From: Pectobacterium aquaticum
GTDB lineage: Bacteria > Pseudomonadota > Gammaproteobacteria > Enterobacterales > Enterobacteriaceae
Reading direction: 5' to 3'
Length of the DNA stretch: 64,000 nt
Assembly: GCF_003382565.3 (NCBI RefSeq)
Contig: NZ_CP086253.1
Coordinates: forward strand, 2,356,001-2,420,000
Shown: positions 53,898-62,063 of the stretch, one piece after another
Numbering within the stretch: position 1 is the first letter of the stretch
Layout of the letters: every line of letters begins with the position of its first letter
Notes under the pieces: model-generated
The model's input: the letters and a program-made list of their open reading frames with translations, nothing else
Database searches by the model: none
Told to the model about the DNA's origin: nothing
Program-made: the position numbers and the translations under genes

Positions 53898-54352
53898 AGT
53901 TTTCTATTTCCTATTACAGATAAATATCATGAAACATGATAGGCCAATTAAACACGTTCGTGCCCAGGTTATATAAAAATAACATTAACGAATACCCTAA
54001 CTATTCGATAGGTTTTACGTGCGCTAACGTCGGTAATAGGCCGAGTTCTTAAGGCTGAGCGCCTATTCCCTATAATGTTACACGGATTTTCCTGAAAGTG
54101 AGTCCTTGAAATATCTTAAAAATACGTCTGTGGACTAGAGGAAATTTTACGGATGCAAACTACGCTTTAATACAGAAGGTGACGTCTTCCTGACCAGCAG
54201 GAATGAATAAAATCACGACGCCCTGACGCGACAAGTTGGCATAAGGGTTGCTGGACTCAGGAGATTTCTTCTTTCGGAGGGCAATACATTAATAGGCATA
54301 TATTCCACACGCTCTCTTAATCTGTGCTAATCGACGAAGGACGGGCATCGCT
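53898..54352. other. Control region between divergent mipA and yeaG
   Basis: 455 bp with no gene. The main recognisable element is the sigma-54-type promoter at 54236-54252. I saw no clear NtrC-type enhancer pair, though E. coli yeaGH has one. Confidence 0.5.
54236..54252 (+). promoter_or_regulatory. Sigma-54 (-24/-12) promoter of yeaGH
   Basis: TTGGCATAAGGGTTGCT keeps the invariant GG (54238-54239) and GC (54250-54251) exactly 10 nt apart and fits TGGCAC-N5-TTGCW except at one position. It predicts a leader of about 90 nt before yeaG. E. coli yeaG is nitrogen-starvation induced through sigma-54. Confidence 0.78.
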
Positions 54353-56287
54353 ATGAATATATTTGATCACTACCGCCAGCGCTACGACGCTGCCAAGGAC
54401 GAAGAGTTCACTCTGCAGGAATTCCTTACTATCTGTCAGCAGGATCGCAACGCTTATGCGAACGCAGCTGAACGATTGTTAACGGCTATCGGTGAGCCTG
54501 TAATGGTGGATACCGCCCAAGAATCACGAATGTCGCGCCTATTCTCAAACCGGGTGATTGCTCGCTACCCTGCTTTTGAAGAATTTTACGGTATGGAAGA
54601 GGCTATCGAACAGATTGTCTCTTACCTGAAACATGCTGCGCAGGGACTGGAAGAGAAGAAACAAATTCTGTATCTGTTGGGGCCGGTCGGCGGCGGGAAA
54701 TCCTCTCTGGCCGAACGCCTGAAAGCGCTAATGCAGCGCGTACCGATTTACATCCTCAGTGCCAACGGCGAACGCAGCCCGGTGAATGACCATCCGCTCT
54801 GCCTGTTCAACCCGCAGGAAGATGCCGCGATACTCGAGAAAGAGTATGCCATTCCACGGCGCTACCTCGGCACCATCATGTCACCGTGGGCAGCCAAGCG
54901 CCTTCAGGACTTTGGCGGTGACATCACCAAGTTCAGAGTAGTCAAAGTGTGGCCATCAATTCTGGCGCAAATTGGGATCGCGAAGACCGAGCCTGGCGAT
55001 GAAAACAATCAGGACATTTCAGCGCTGGTCGGTAAAGTCGACATCCGCAAGCTGGAGCATTTTGCCCAGAACGATCCCGATGCCTACGGTTATTCCGGCG
55101 CACTGTGCCGCGCGAACCAGGGCATTATGGAGTTCGTCGAGATGTTCAAAGCGCCGATCAAGGTGCTCCATCCACTGCTGACCGCAACACAGGAAGGCAA
55201 CTATAACGGGACGGAAGGCATTGCCGCCCTGCCGTTCAACGGTATTATTCTGGCGCACTCCAATGAATCTGAGTGGGTGCAATTCCGTAACAACAAGAAC
55301 AATGAAGCGTTTCTTGACCGCGTGTATATCGTGAAGGTGCCGTATTGCCTGCGCGTATCCGAAGAAGTCAAAATCTACGACAAATTGCTGGATCACAGCG
55401 AGCTGACACATGCCCCTTGCGCGCCCGGCACGCTGGAAACGCTGGCCCGCTTCTCCATTCTGTCACGCCTGAAAGATCCGGAAAACTCCAGCATCTACTC
55501 CAAGATGCGGGTGTACGACGGGGAAAGCCTGAAAGATACCGATCCGAAGGCGAAGTCCTATCAGGAGTATCGCGACTACGCAGGCGTAGATGAGGGAATG
55601 AACGGCCTGTCGACCCGCTTTGCGTTCAAGATTCTGTCGCGCGTCTTTAACTTCGATCACAGCGAAGTCGCGGCCAACCCAGTACACCTGTTCTACGTAC
55701 TGGAACAGCAGATCGAGCGTGAGCAATTCCCGCAGGAGTTGGCAGAGAAGTATCTGGAGCACCTGAAAGGGTATCTGACGCCGAAGTATGCCGAATTTAT
55801 CGGTAAAGAGATCCAGACCGCCTATCTCGAATCCTATTCCGAATACGGCCAGAACATTTTTGACCGTTATGTTACCTATGCGGATTTCTGGATTCAGGAT
55901 CAGGAGTACCGTGATCCAGATACTGGTCAGCTGTTTGACCGCGAATCGTTAAACGCCGAGCTGGAAAAGATCGAGAAGCCTGCGGGCATCAGCAACCCTA
56001 AAGACTTCCGTAACGAGATCGTCAACTTTGTCCTGCGCGCCCGAGCCAGCAATAGCGGCCGAAATCCAAACTGGACCAGCTACGAGAAGCTGCGCACGGT
56101 CATTGAGAAGAAGATGTTCTCCAATACGGAAGAGCTGCTGCCTGTGATTTCGTTTAATACCAAAACCTCAACGGATGAACAGAAGAAACATGATGACTTC
56201 GTCGATCGCATGATGGAGAAAGGCTACACTCGGAAACAGGTGCGTTTGCTGTGCGAATGGTATCTGCGAGTGAGGAAGTCATCATAA
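54353..56287 (+). CDS. yeaG: YeaG, PrkA-family AAA+ protein kinase
   Basis: 644 residues. The N-terminal AAA-type domain has its P-loop GPVGGGKS at 110-117; the C-terminal PrkA domain resembles protein kinases. E. coli YeaG is involved in the response to sustained nitrogen starvation and stationary phase. It is translated from ATG 54353 and followed 36 nt later by yeaH, its conserved partner. Confidence 0.95.
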   Translation: MNIFDHYRQRYDAAKDEEFTLQEFLTICQQDRNAYANAAERLLTAIGEPVMVDTAQESRMSRLFSNRVIARYPAFEEFYGMEEAIEQIVSYLKHAAQGLEEKKQILYLLGPVGGGKSSLAERLKALMQRVPIYILSANGERSPVNDHPLCLFNPQEDAAILEKEYAIPRRYLGTIMSPWAAKRLQDFGGDITKFRVVKVWPSILAQIGIAKTEPGDENNQDISALVGKVDIRKLEHFAQNDPDAYGYSGALCRANQGIMEFVEMFKAPIKVLHPLLTATQEGNYNGTEGIAALPFNGIILAHSNESEWVQFRNNKNNEAFLDRVYIVKVPYCLRVSEEVKIYDKLLDHSELTHAPCAPGTLETLARFSILSRLKDPENSSIYSKMRVYDGESLKDTDPKAKSYQEYRDYAGVDEGMNGLSTRFAFKILSRVFNFDHSEVAANPVHLFYVLEQQIEREQFPQELAEKYLEHLKGYLTPKYAEFIGKEIQTAYLESYSEYGQNIFDRYVTYADFWIQDQEYRDPDTGQLFDRESLNAELEKIEKPAGISNPKDFRNEIVNFVLRARASNSGRNPNWTSYEKLRTVIEKKMFSNTEELLPVISFNTKTSTDEQKKHDDFVDRMMEKGYTRKQVRLLCEWYLRVRKSS

Positions 56288-56323
56288 TGACGCACGATGC
56301 TGGCAACAGCGTTTGGGGGAAAC

Positions 56324-57598
56324 ATGGCCTATTTTATTGACCGACGACTGAACGGCAAAAACAAAAGCACGGTGAACCGCCAACGCTTTCTGCGCCGCTA
56401 TAAGTCGCAAATAAAACAGTCGATTTCCGAGGCCATTAATAAGCGTTCGGTGACCGACATCGAAAGCGGGGAGTCGGTGTCGATCCCCAATGCAGACATC
56501 AACGAACCGATGTTCCATCAGGGCCGTGGAGGACGCCGCCACCGCGTCCACCCGGGCAACGATCACTTTGTACAGAATGACAAAATCGAGCGGCCACAAG
56601 GAGGTGGCGGCGGTGGTTCCGGTCAGGGGGATGCCAGTAAAGATGGCGAAGGCGAGGATGAATTTGTCTTTCAGATCTCCAAAGACGAATATCTGGACCT
56701 GCTGTTTGAAGATCTGGCGCTGCCGAATCTGAAGAAAACCCAGCATCGGCAAATGAACGAGTACAAAACGCACCGCGCTGGGTACACCGCTAACGGCGTT
56801 CCTGCCAATATCAGCGTGGTACGTTCGCTGCAAAACTCGCTGGCACGCCGTATGGCGATGACAGCGGGGAAACGACGCACGCTGCATGAACTGGAAGAGA
56901 CGCTGGAACAGCTGGCGCATACCGAACCTGCACAATTGCTGGAAGAGGAACGGCTGCGGCAGGAAATTACCGAACTGCGCCAGAAAATCGCCCGCGTGCC
57001 GTTTATCGATACGTTTGACCTGCGCTACAGGAACTACGAGCGTCGGGCTGAGCCGTCGAGCCAAGCGGTGATGTTCTGTTTGATGGACGTGTCTGGTTCG
57101 ATGGATCAGGCGACAAAAGACATGGCGAAGCGCTTTTATATTCTGCTGTATCTGTTCCTCAGCCGAAATTATAAAAACGTCGACGTCGTCTACATTCGCC
57201 ACCATACGCAGGCGAAAGAGGTTGATGAACAGGAGTTCTTCTACTCTCAGGAAACCGGCGGCACCATTGTCTCCAGTGCATTAAAGCTGATGGAGGAAGT
57301 GGTTCGCGAGCGTTACGATCCGTCGCAGTGGAATATCTACGCGGCACAAGCCTCGGATGGTGATAACTGGGCTGATGACTCCCCGCTGTGTCACCAGATT
57401 CTGGCGAATCAGCTTCTGCCGATGGTCCGTTACTATAGCTACATTGAAATCACCCGGCGTTCGCACCAGACGCTCTGGCGCGAATATGAAGCACTGCGCG
57501 ATAGGTTCGATAATTTCGCTATGCAGCATATCCGCGATCAGGATGATATTTACCCTGTCTTCCGTGAGCTTTTCCGTAAACAAACGGTAGGACATTAA
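56324..57598 (+). CDS. yeaH: YeaH, UPF0229 protein with von Willebrand factor A domain
   Basis: 424 residues. The N-terminus is basic and binds no recognisable motif, followed by a Gly-rich linker (GGGGGGSGQGDAS). The C-terminal half is a vWA domain whose MIDAS motif DVSGS is at residues 255-259. YeaH and YeaG are nearly always encoded together. I use ATG 56324 with GGGGGA upstream, nine codons inside the longest frame, because MAYFIDRRLNGKNKS is the family start. Confidence 0.94.
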   Translation: MAYFIDRRLNGKNKSTVNRQRFLRRYKSQIKQSISEAINKRSVTDIESGESVSIPNADINEPMFHQGRGGRRHRVHPGNDHFVQNDKIERPQGGGGGGSGQGDASKDGEGEDEFVFQISKDEYLDLLFEDLALPNLKKTQHRQMNEYKTHRAGYTANGVPANISVVRSLQNSLARRMAMTAGKRRTLHELEETLEQLAHTEPAQLLEEERLRQEITELRQKIARVPFIDTFDLRYRNYERRAEPSSQAVMFCLMDVSGSMDQATKDMAKRFYILLYLFLSRNYKNVDVVYIRHHTQAKEVDEQEFFYSQETGGTIVSSALKLMEEVVRERYDPSQWNIYAAQASDGDNWADDSPLCHQILANQLLPMVRYYSYIEITRRSHQTLWREYEALRDRFDNFAMQHIRDQDDIYPVFRELFRKQTVGH

Positions 57599-57610
57599 CT
57601 CCCTCTCAGT

Positions 57611-57660
57611 CGGCCAGCTATCGGTTAATGATTAATCGTTAGCTGGCTGATTTTCTCTTT
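57611..57660 (+). terminator. Rho-independent terminator of yeaGH
   Basis: GCCAGCTA (57613-57620) pairs with TAGCTGGC (57640-57647) and an inner CGGTTAA/TTAATCG stem extends it; GATTTTCTCTTT follows. Confidence 0.8.
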
Positions 57661-57773
57661 CCAGAGTTGAAATCACTACCTCATCGTGACATTGTCACAA
57701 AGATAACGCTTTCTTTCCGCCAGTGTGCGCATTACCCTGTCGAACCCATAAAACATAGATTTCTGTTTTTGTT

Positions 57774-58973
57774 ATGCAACGATTTGTTCTGATTTTACTG
57801 ACTCTGGTTCTACTCGGCCCTCTGGGCATCGACATCTATTTACCGCTTATTCCCGCCATCGCCGTGGCGCTGAACAGCCCAGAATCGCTGATTCAGTCCA
57901 CCGTCGCACTGTTTATTCTGATCATGGGATTAGGCCAACTTCTGGCGGGGCCGCTGGTCGATAAGTACGGTCGACGCCCAATGGCGCTGGCTGGTGTGAT
58001 TATCTATCTCATCGGCGCGGTCATGGCTGCGCTGGCGACCAGCGCCACGCTGTTCATCCTCTCACGCCTTTTTCAGGGATTAGCCGTCTGCTGTACCGCC
58101 GTCGCCATTTTCAGCAGCGTGCGTGACAAACTGAACGGTGACGATGCCGCCAGAACCTATGGCTTTCTTAACGGCACGCTGAACATTGTGCCAGCGCTGG
58201 CGCCGCTATTCGGTGGGCTTTTGGCCGAGGCCTTCGGTTGGCGGGCCCCTTTCTGGTTCCTCTCGGGTTACAGCATTCTGGTACTGGCACTCGTCATCCG
58301 CTTCCTTCCCGAAACGCGACCAGATTCAACGTTGCCCGTACACGGCTTGCCGCTGCGCCAATACGCACGTCTGTTATCCGATCGCCACTTTCTTGGGTTC
58401 GCCTCAGTCAACGCGGGCGCGATGGGGATGGCGTTAACCTATGTCACCTTCTCTCCTGTAGTGTTGATGAATGAGGCCCAGCTCACGCCGCTTGAGTTTT
58501 CGATTGCCTTTGGCGTAAACGGTTTTTGGATCATGCTGGTCAGCTTCTTTGCGAATCGCATTATTCGCAAAGTCGGCCGGCCACGCTGTCTGGCTATCGG
58601 TAGCCTGCTGATGGGTACGGGTTTTCTTTCGCTGCTTAGCGGTGTCGTTCTCTTACCGGAAGCGATGCAAAACACCTGGCCAACCTACATGCTGCCTGTC
58701 GCGCTGGCCTGTGCTGGTCTGGCATTTTTGATCGGGCCGTCCACCAGCTATGCGCTGGAGCCTTATTCCAATGAGGCGGGGATTGCGTCGGCGATGGTAG
58801 GATTTGTGCAGATGGCGGGCGGCGCGGCGCTGGGCCTGATTGCTATGGCCATTCCTCTGCCGTCAAAAATCTCACTAGCGCTGGTCATGCTCTGTGCCGC
58901 CCTGCTAGCGATACGCGCCCGCCTGCTTACGCGGCACCACAAGAGCAGCATTACATCACTGCCCCGCACGTAG
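57774..58973 (+). CDS. MFS multidrug exporter, Bcr/CflA-like family
   Basis: 399 residues, about twelve membrane helices. The first helix carries GPLGIDIYLPLIPAIA, the Bcr/CflA/CmlA (DHA1, 12-TMS) signature, and the loop 2-3 motif A is GPLVDKYGRRP. RLFQGLAVCCTAVAIFSSVRDKL and GTLNIVPALAPLFGGLL are motif C-like. It likely exports drugs or plant phenolics by proton antiport; substrate unknown. It is not part of the E. coli gene order here. It converges on dadA across a small tandem repeat. Confidence 0.85.
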   Translation: MQRFVLILLTLVLLGPLGIDIYLPLIPAIAVALNSPESLIQSTVALFILIMGLGQLLAGPLVDKYGRRPMALAGVIIYLIGAVMAALATSATLFILSRLFQGLAVCCTAVAIFSSVRDKLNGDDAARTYGFLNGTLNIVPALAPLFGGLLAEAFGWRAPFWFLSGYSILVLALVIRFLPETRPDSTLPVHGLPLRQYARLLSDRHFLGFASVNAGAMGMALTYVTFSPVVLMNEAQLTPLEFSIAFGVNGFWIMLVSFFANRIIRKVGRPRCLAIGSLLMGTGFLSLLSGVVLLPEAMQNTWPTYMLPVALACAGLAFLIGPSTSYALEPYSNEAGIASAMVGFVQMAGGAALGLIAMAIPLPSKISLALVMLCAALLAIRARLLTRHHKSSITSLPRT

Positions 58974-58983
58974 TTCAAAACTA

Positions 58984-59030
58984 AGTAGTTCTAAACCTAA
59001 GTAGTTCTAAACCTAAGTAGTTAAAACCTA
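58984..59030. repeat. Tandem 16-bp repeats overlapping the dadA stop codon
   Basis: AAGTAGTTCTAAACCT is repeated exactly at 58984-58999 and 59000-59015, with a shortened third copy at 59016-59030 and a degenerate fourth at about 58970-58983. The dadA stop (minus strand, 59028-59030) lies within the last copy. Confidence 0.88.
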
Positions 59031-60281
59031 ACGAGCATACCTTTCCACGGACAAATCATCGGCTTCAATCTCCGGTGATTTGTTCGACAGCATATCCGCC
59101 AGCAATTTCCCCGATCCACAGGCCATTGTCCAGCCCAACGTGCCGTGCCCCGTATTCAGGTACAGATTTTTCAGCGGTGAGCGACCCACCAGCGGCGTGC
59201 CATCTGGCGTCATCGGACGTAATCCCGTCCAGAAGGTTGCTTGCTCAATCGGGCCGCAATGAGGATAGAGATCGCGCACCACCATTTCCAGCGTTTCACG
59301 GCGCTTGGGATTCAGCTCGGTGTTGAAGCCCACGACTTCAGCCATTCCACCAACGCGGATACGACGATCAAAGCGGGTAATCGCTATTTTATAGGTTTCA
59401 TCCAGCACGGTAGAAACCGGTGCCGAGGCGTCATCTGCTAGCGGGATCGTCAGCGAATAGCCCTTCAGCGGATAAACCGGAATATCAAACCACTGACGCA
59501 GTAATCCGGTGGAATAGGAACCGCAGGCCATCACATAGGCATCTGCCACGATGATTTCGTCGTCGCACTGCACGCCCGTGACGCTCTGCCCTTCAACCCG
59601 CAACTGACGAACGTTACGCCCCAGTTTAAAGGTGACACCAGCATCGGTAGCCATCGCCGCCAGTTGACGAGTGAACAGTTGGCAGTCGCCCGTCTCATCA
59701 TGCGGTAAACGCAGCCCGCCGGTCAGTTTTCCCGCTACGTTCGCCAACGCAGGCTCAACCGAGGCCAGCTCATGACGCGTCAACAGTTGATACGGTACGC
59801 CAGCCTCTTCCAGCACGGCGATATCACGTATCGCATTTTCATACTGCTGCTCAGTGCGGAACAGTTGCAGCGTTCCACCTTGCCGACCTTCGTACTGGAT
59901 GCCGGTATCCTGCCGCAGCGCTTGCAAACAGTCGCGGCTGTATTCCGCCAGACGCACCATCCGCGCTTTATTGGTTTTATAGTGGCGTGCATCGCAGTTG
60001 ATCAACATTTGCCACATCCAGCACAGCTGTGCAGCCGTAAAGTCCGGCCGGATGGCCAGCGGCGCATGGCGCTGAAACATCCACTTTATCGCTTTCAGCG
60101 GTATGCCCGGCGCAGCCCAAGGCGCGGCGTAGCCAGGAGAAATTTGTCCGGCATTCCCGGCGCTGGTTTCCAACGCGGGCTCCGGCTGTCTGTCGATCAC
60201 GGTAACATCATGCCCTGCCTGCGCAAGATACCAGGCGGTACTTACGCCAACGACGCCACTTCCCAGAATCACAACCCGCAT
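59028..60281 (-). CDS. dadA: D-amino acid dehydrogenase small subunit
   Basis: 417 residues. FAD-binding ILGSGVVGVSTAWYLAQAGHDVTVID at the N-terminus (GxGxxG within 7-14), and the FAD-contacting C-terminal motif TGHGTLGWTMACGSGKLLADM. The enzyme oxidises D-alanine and other D-amino acids to keto acids and feeds electrons to the quinone pool. dadX, its usual racemase partner downstream, is absent. A CRP-type site 206 bp upstream may serve it, since E. coli dadA is cAMP-CRP and Lrp controlled. Confidence 0.95.
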   Translation of the reverse strand: MRVVILGSGVVGVSTAWYLAQAGHDVTVIDRQPEPALETSAGNAGQISPGYAAPWAAPGIPLKAIKWMFQRHAPLAIRPDFTAAQLCWMWQMLINCDARHYKTNKARMVRLAEYSRDCLQALRQDTGIQYEGRQGGTLQLFRTEQQYENAIRDIAVLEEAGVPYQLLTRHELASVEPALANVAGKLTGGLRLPHDETGDCQLFTRQLAAMATDAGVTFKLGRNVRQLRVEGQSVTGVQCDDEIIVADAYVMACGSYSTGLLRQWFDIPVYPLKGYSLTIPLADDASAPVSTVLDETYKIAITRFDRRIRVGGMAEVVGFNTELNPKRRETLEMVVRDLYPHCGPIEQATFWTGLRPMTPDGTPLVGRSPLKNLYLNTGHGTLGWTMACGSGKLLADMLSNKSPEIEADDLSVERYAR

Positions 60282-60486
60282 GCTACCGCTCTCCCTTTCT
60301 CTCCGTTAAAGACCGTTTAATCTGCTAGAAAACTATTTATTTAATGGAACAAAACACTAGGTAACAGGTAAAACTGAAGACTACTCTAGCATTTGGGAAG
60401 GAATTGTCACCCGCCTCGGCGATAACATTTATCTATTGTTATCTCTTCGATCCGTTGCTTCTCCATTGGGATCGTAACGAAATAAC

Positions 60487-60502
60487 TGTGAAATCATTCA
60501 CA
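60487..60502. promoter_or_regulatory. CRP site, exact match
   Basis: TGTGAAATCATTCACA fits TGTGA-N6-TCACA without mismatch. Distances: 206 bp to the dadA start, 264 bp to the PFK-like gene. Confidence 0.75.
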
Positions 60503-60608
60503 AAATACGTATTCGTTTTTTAGCTGAAAAACAGAATAAAAGTAAAAAAGGGGAAAATGTTAAAGTCCAAGTTAATTAATAAGTTAGTTAGATTGCTTAT
60601 TTTTAAAT

Positions 60609-60624
60609 CGTGATAATCATCACA
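60609..60624. promoter_or_regulatory. CRP-like site close to the PTS operon
   Basis: CGTGATAATCATCACA fits the CRP consensus in nine of ten informative positions. Its centre lies about 65 bp before a candidate start site of the PFK-like gene, near a class I activation position. Confidence 0.6.
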
Positions 60625-60765
60625 GCAATTGAATCAACAACATCACTGTCAAGACACTCAAGCCCGTAGTTAAATACAAATTTGCGACATTCATCAAAAA
60701 AACGCCTTATCAGTTTAATAACATTGTGTTCACACGGTGGTTATTCATATTTCCAGAGGGCGACG

Positions 60766-61746
60766 ATGAAAATTGGATTAGTCATTAGCGGCGGCGACGT
60801 TAGCGGAATAAATAACTTCATCTTTCAGGTGAATAGAATGACTGCCTCTGACATCATCATTTTCGATGGTGGAATTAATGGCCTTATCGATAACTGTTGC
60901 AAAGTGCTCACTCGCCGCGATTTAGTGGATTATTCCCTCTCAGCAATGCCCCTGATTACTTCAGGGAGAAAAACCGGAAAGTGTCGAAAAACAGACTATG
61001 AGCACATCGTCAAAAACATTCAAAAACAAAAACTCGACGCGCTCATTATGGCTGGAGGAGATGGCTCATTCCAATTTCTAAAAAAACTCAGCCACTATGG
61101 TATTCATTGCTATGGCGTAGGAATGACGATTGATAATGATATCTCAGGGAACAGCTATACGATCGGTTTTTCTACCGCCTGTGAGCAGGTAATGAGTGAA
61201 GTAGAGAAATTGCGAAATACAGGCCGTGGACTACAAGGTCGGGTATTCATGATTGAATTACTCGGCGGGTATTGTGGCGAATTAACCTTGCAGGCGGCAT
61301 TAAAGAGCAACGCAGATATCGCACTCATTCCAGAATCACCGTGGGATATTGAACAATTATCACAATGTATTCGGGAGAAAATCGCGGAACAAAACAGCGT
61401 AATCATTTTATGCTCTGAAGGTTATACCCATGAGTATACTCCTGGCTTTCAGGGCGCTATCGACACCATTATCAAGAAACTAGAGCATAAGATTGGCATC
61501 CGTATCCGAAAAACCATTTTGGGATATGGTTTACGAAATGGCGCGCCCACCGGGGAAGAAATTATTCAGGGCACCCTGTTAGCAGAAGAAGTGGTTCGGT
61601 GCATTAATACCGGACTAACCAATAAAATCATCATTATCAATAATAACAACAAAGCCATTCCTATCGACCTGGAGGATTCCGAACGACGTTTGGTTGATGT
61701 CGACAGTCACTTTTATAAGCTCGCGAAAGCCCATCACCTTATATGA
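60766..61746 (+). CDS. Phosphofructokinase-like kinase of a PTS operon
   Basis: 326 residues, PfkA family. Conserved: GGD at 9-11, R68 (E. coli R72), GGDGS at 97-101, the catalytic TIDND at 121-125 (D123), R159 (R162), E218 (E222), R248 (R243). Altered: GGYCGEL at 167-173 has Gly168 where E. coli has substrate-contacting R171, Tyr254 replaces H249, and Met120 occupies the position that is Gly in ATP-type and Lys in pyrophosphate-type enzymes. Hence probably a sugar-phosphate kinase with a substrate other than fructose-6-phosphate (inference). ATG 60766 has GAGGG upstream; an earlier in-frame ATG at 60682 adds 28 residues without motif. First gene of the operon, 10 nt before the IIB gene. Confidence 0.82.
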   Translation: MKIGLVISGGDVSGINNFIFQVNRMTASDIIIFDGGINGLIDNCCKVLTRRDLVDYSLSAMPLITSGRKTGKCRKTDYEHIVKNIQKQKLDALIMAGGDGSFQFLKKLSHYGIHCYGVGMTIDNDISGNSYTIGFSTACEQVMSEVEKLRNTGRGLQGRVFMIELLGGYCGELTLQAALKSNADIALIPESPWDIEQLSQCIREKIAEQNSVIILCSEGYTHEYTPGFQGAIDTIIKKLEHKIGIRIRKTILGYGLRNGAPTGEEIIQGTLLAEEVVRCINTGLTNKIIIINNNNKAIPIDLEDSERRLVDVDSHFYKLAKAHHLI

Positions 61747-61756
61747 GGCCATGATT

Positions 61757-62050
61757 ATGTTGAAAGTACTTTGCGTTTGCGGTTGTGGATTAGGTTCCAG
61801 TTTCGCTATCGAAATGAGTGCGAAATCCGTACTAAAAAAATTAGGTATTGATGCAGAAATAAATCACACCACGATTTCAGAGGCCTCTGCCTTCAATTAT
61901 GACGTCATCCTAACCCAGAAAATATTTGCTGACATCCTGAATAGTGATGCCAGTGAAGATGAGAAAAAAAGAATCATCATTCTTAATAAATTGACCGACA
62001 AAGATGAAATAGAAGAAAAAATTTTAGCGTATATCCAGGCTCATCAATAG
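61757..62050 (+). CDS. PTS system IIB component, ascorbate (Ula/Sga) or galactitol type
   Basis: 97 residues. The phosphocysteine P-loop VCGCGLGSS lies at 7-15, with Cys8 the likely phospho-acceptor by alignment with UlaB (CGNGQGSS). It relays phosphate from the IIA protein to the sugar bound by IIC. ATG 61757 has GAGG 8 nt upstream; an ATG two codons earlier is in frame but too close to the ribosome site. It lies between the kinase-like gene and the IIC gene. Confidence 0.9.
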   Translation: MLKVLCVCGCGLGSSFAIEMSAKSVLKKLGIDAEINHTTISEASAFNYDVILTQKIFADILNSDASEDEKKRIIILNKLTDKDEIEEKILAYIQAHQ

Positions 62051-62063
62051 CATGAGGTGAAAA

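Larger units (their letters stand above)
60282..60765. other. Control region between divergent dadA and the PTS operon
   Basis: About 484 bp, AT-rich, no gene. It holds two CRP-type sites (60487-60502 and 60609-60624) and a weak -10 (TTAAAT, 60670-60675) with TGTCAA 17 bp upstream. GAGGG before 60766 is the ribosome site of the kinase-like gene. Confidence 0.55.
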
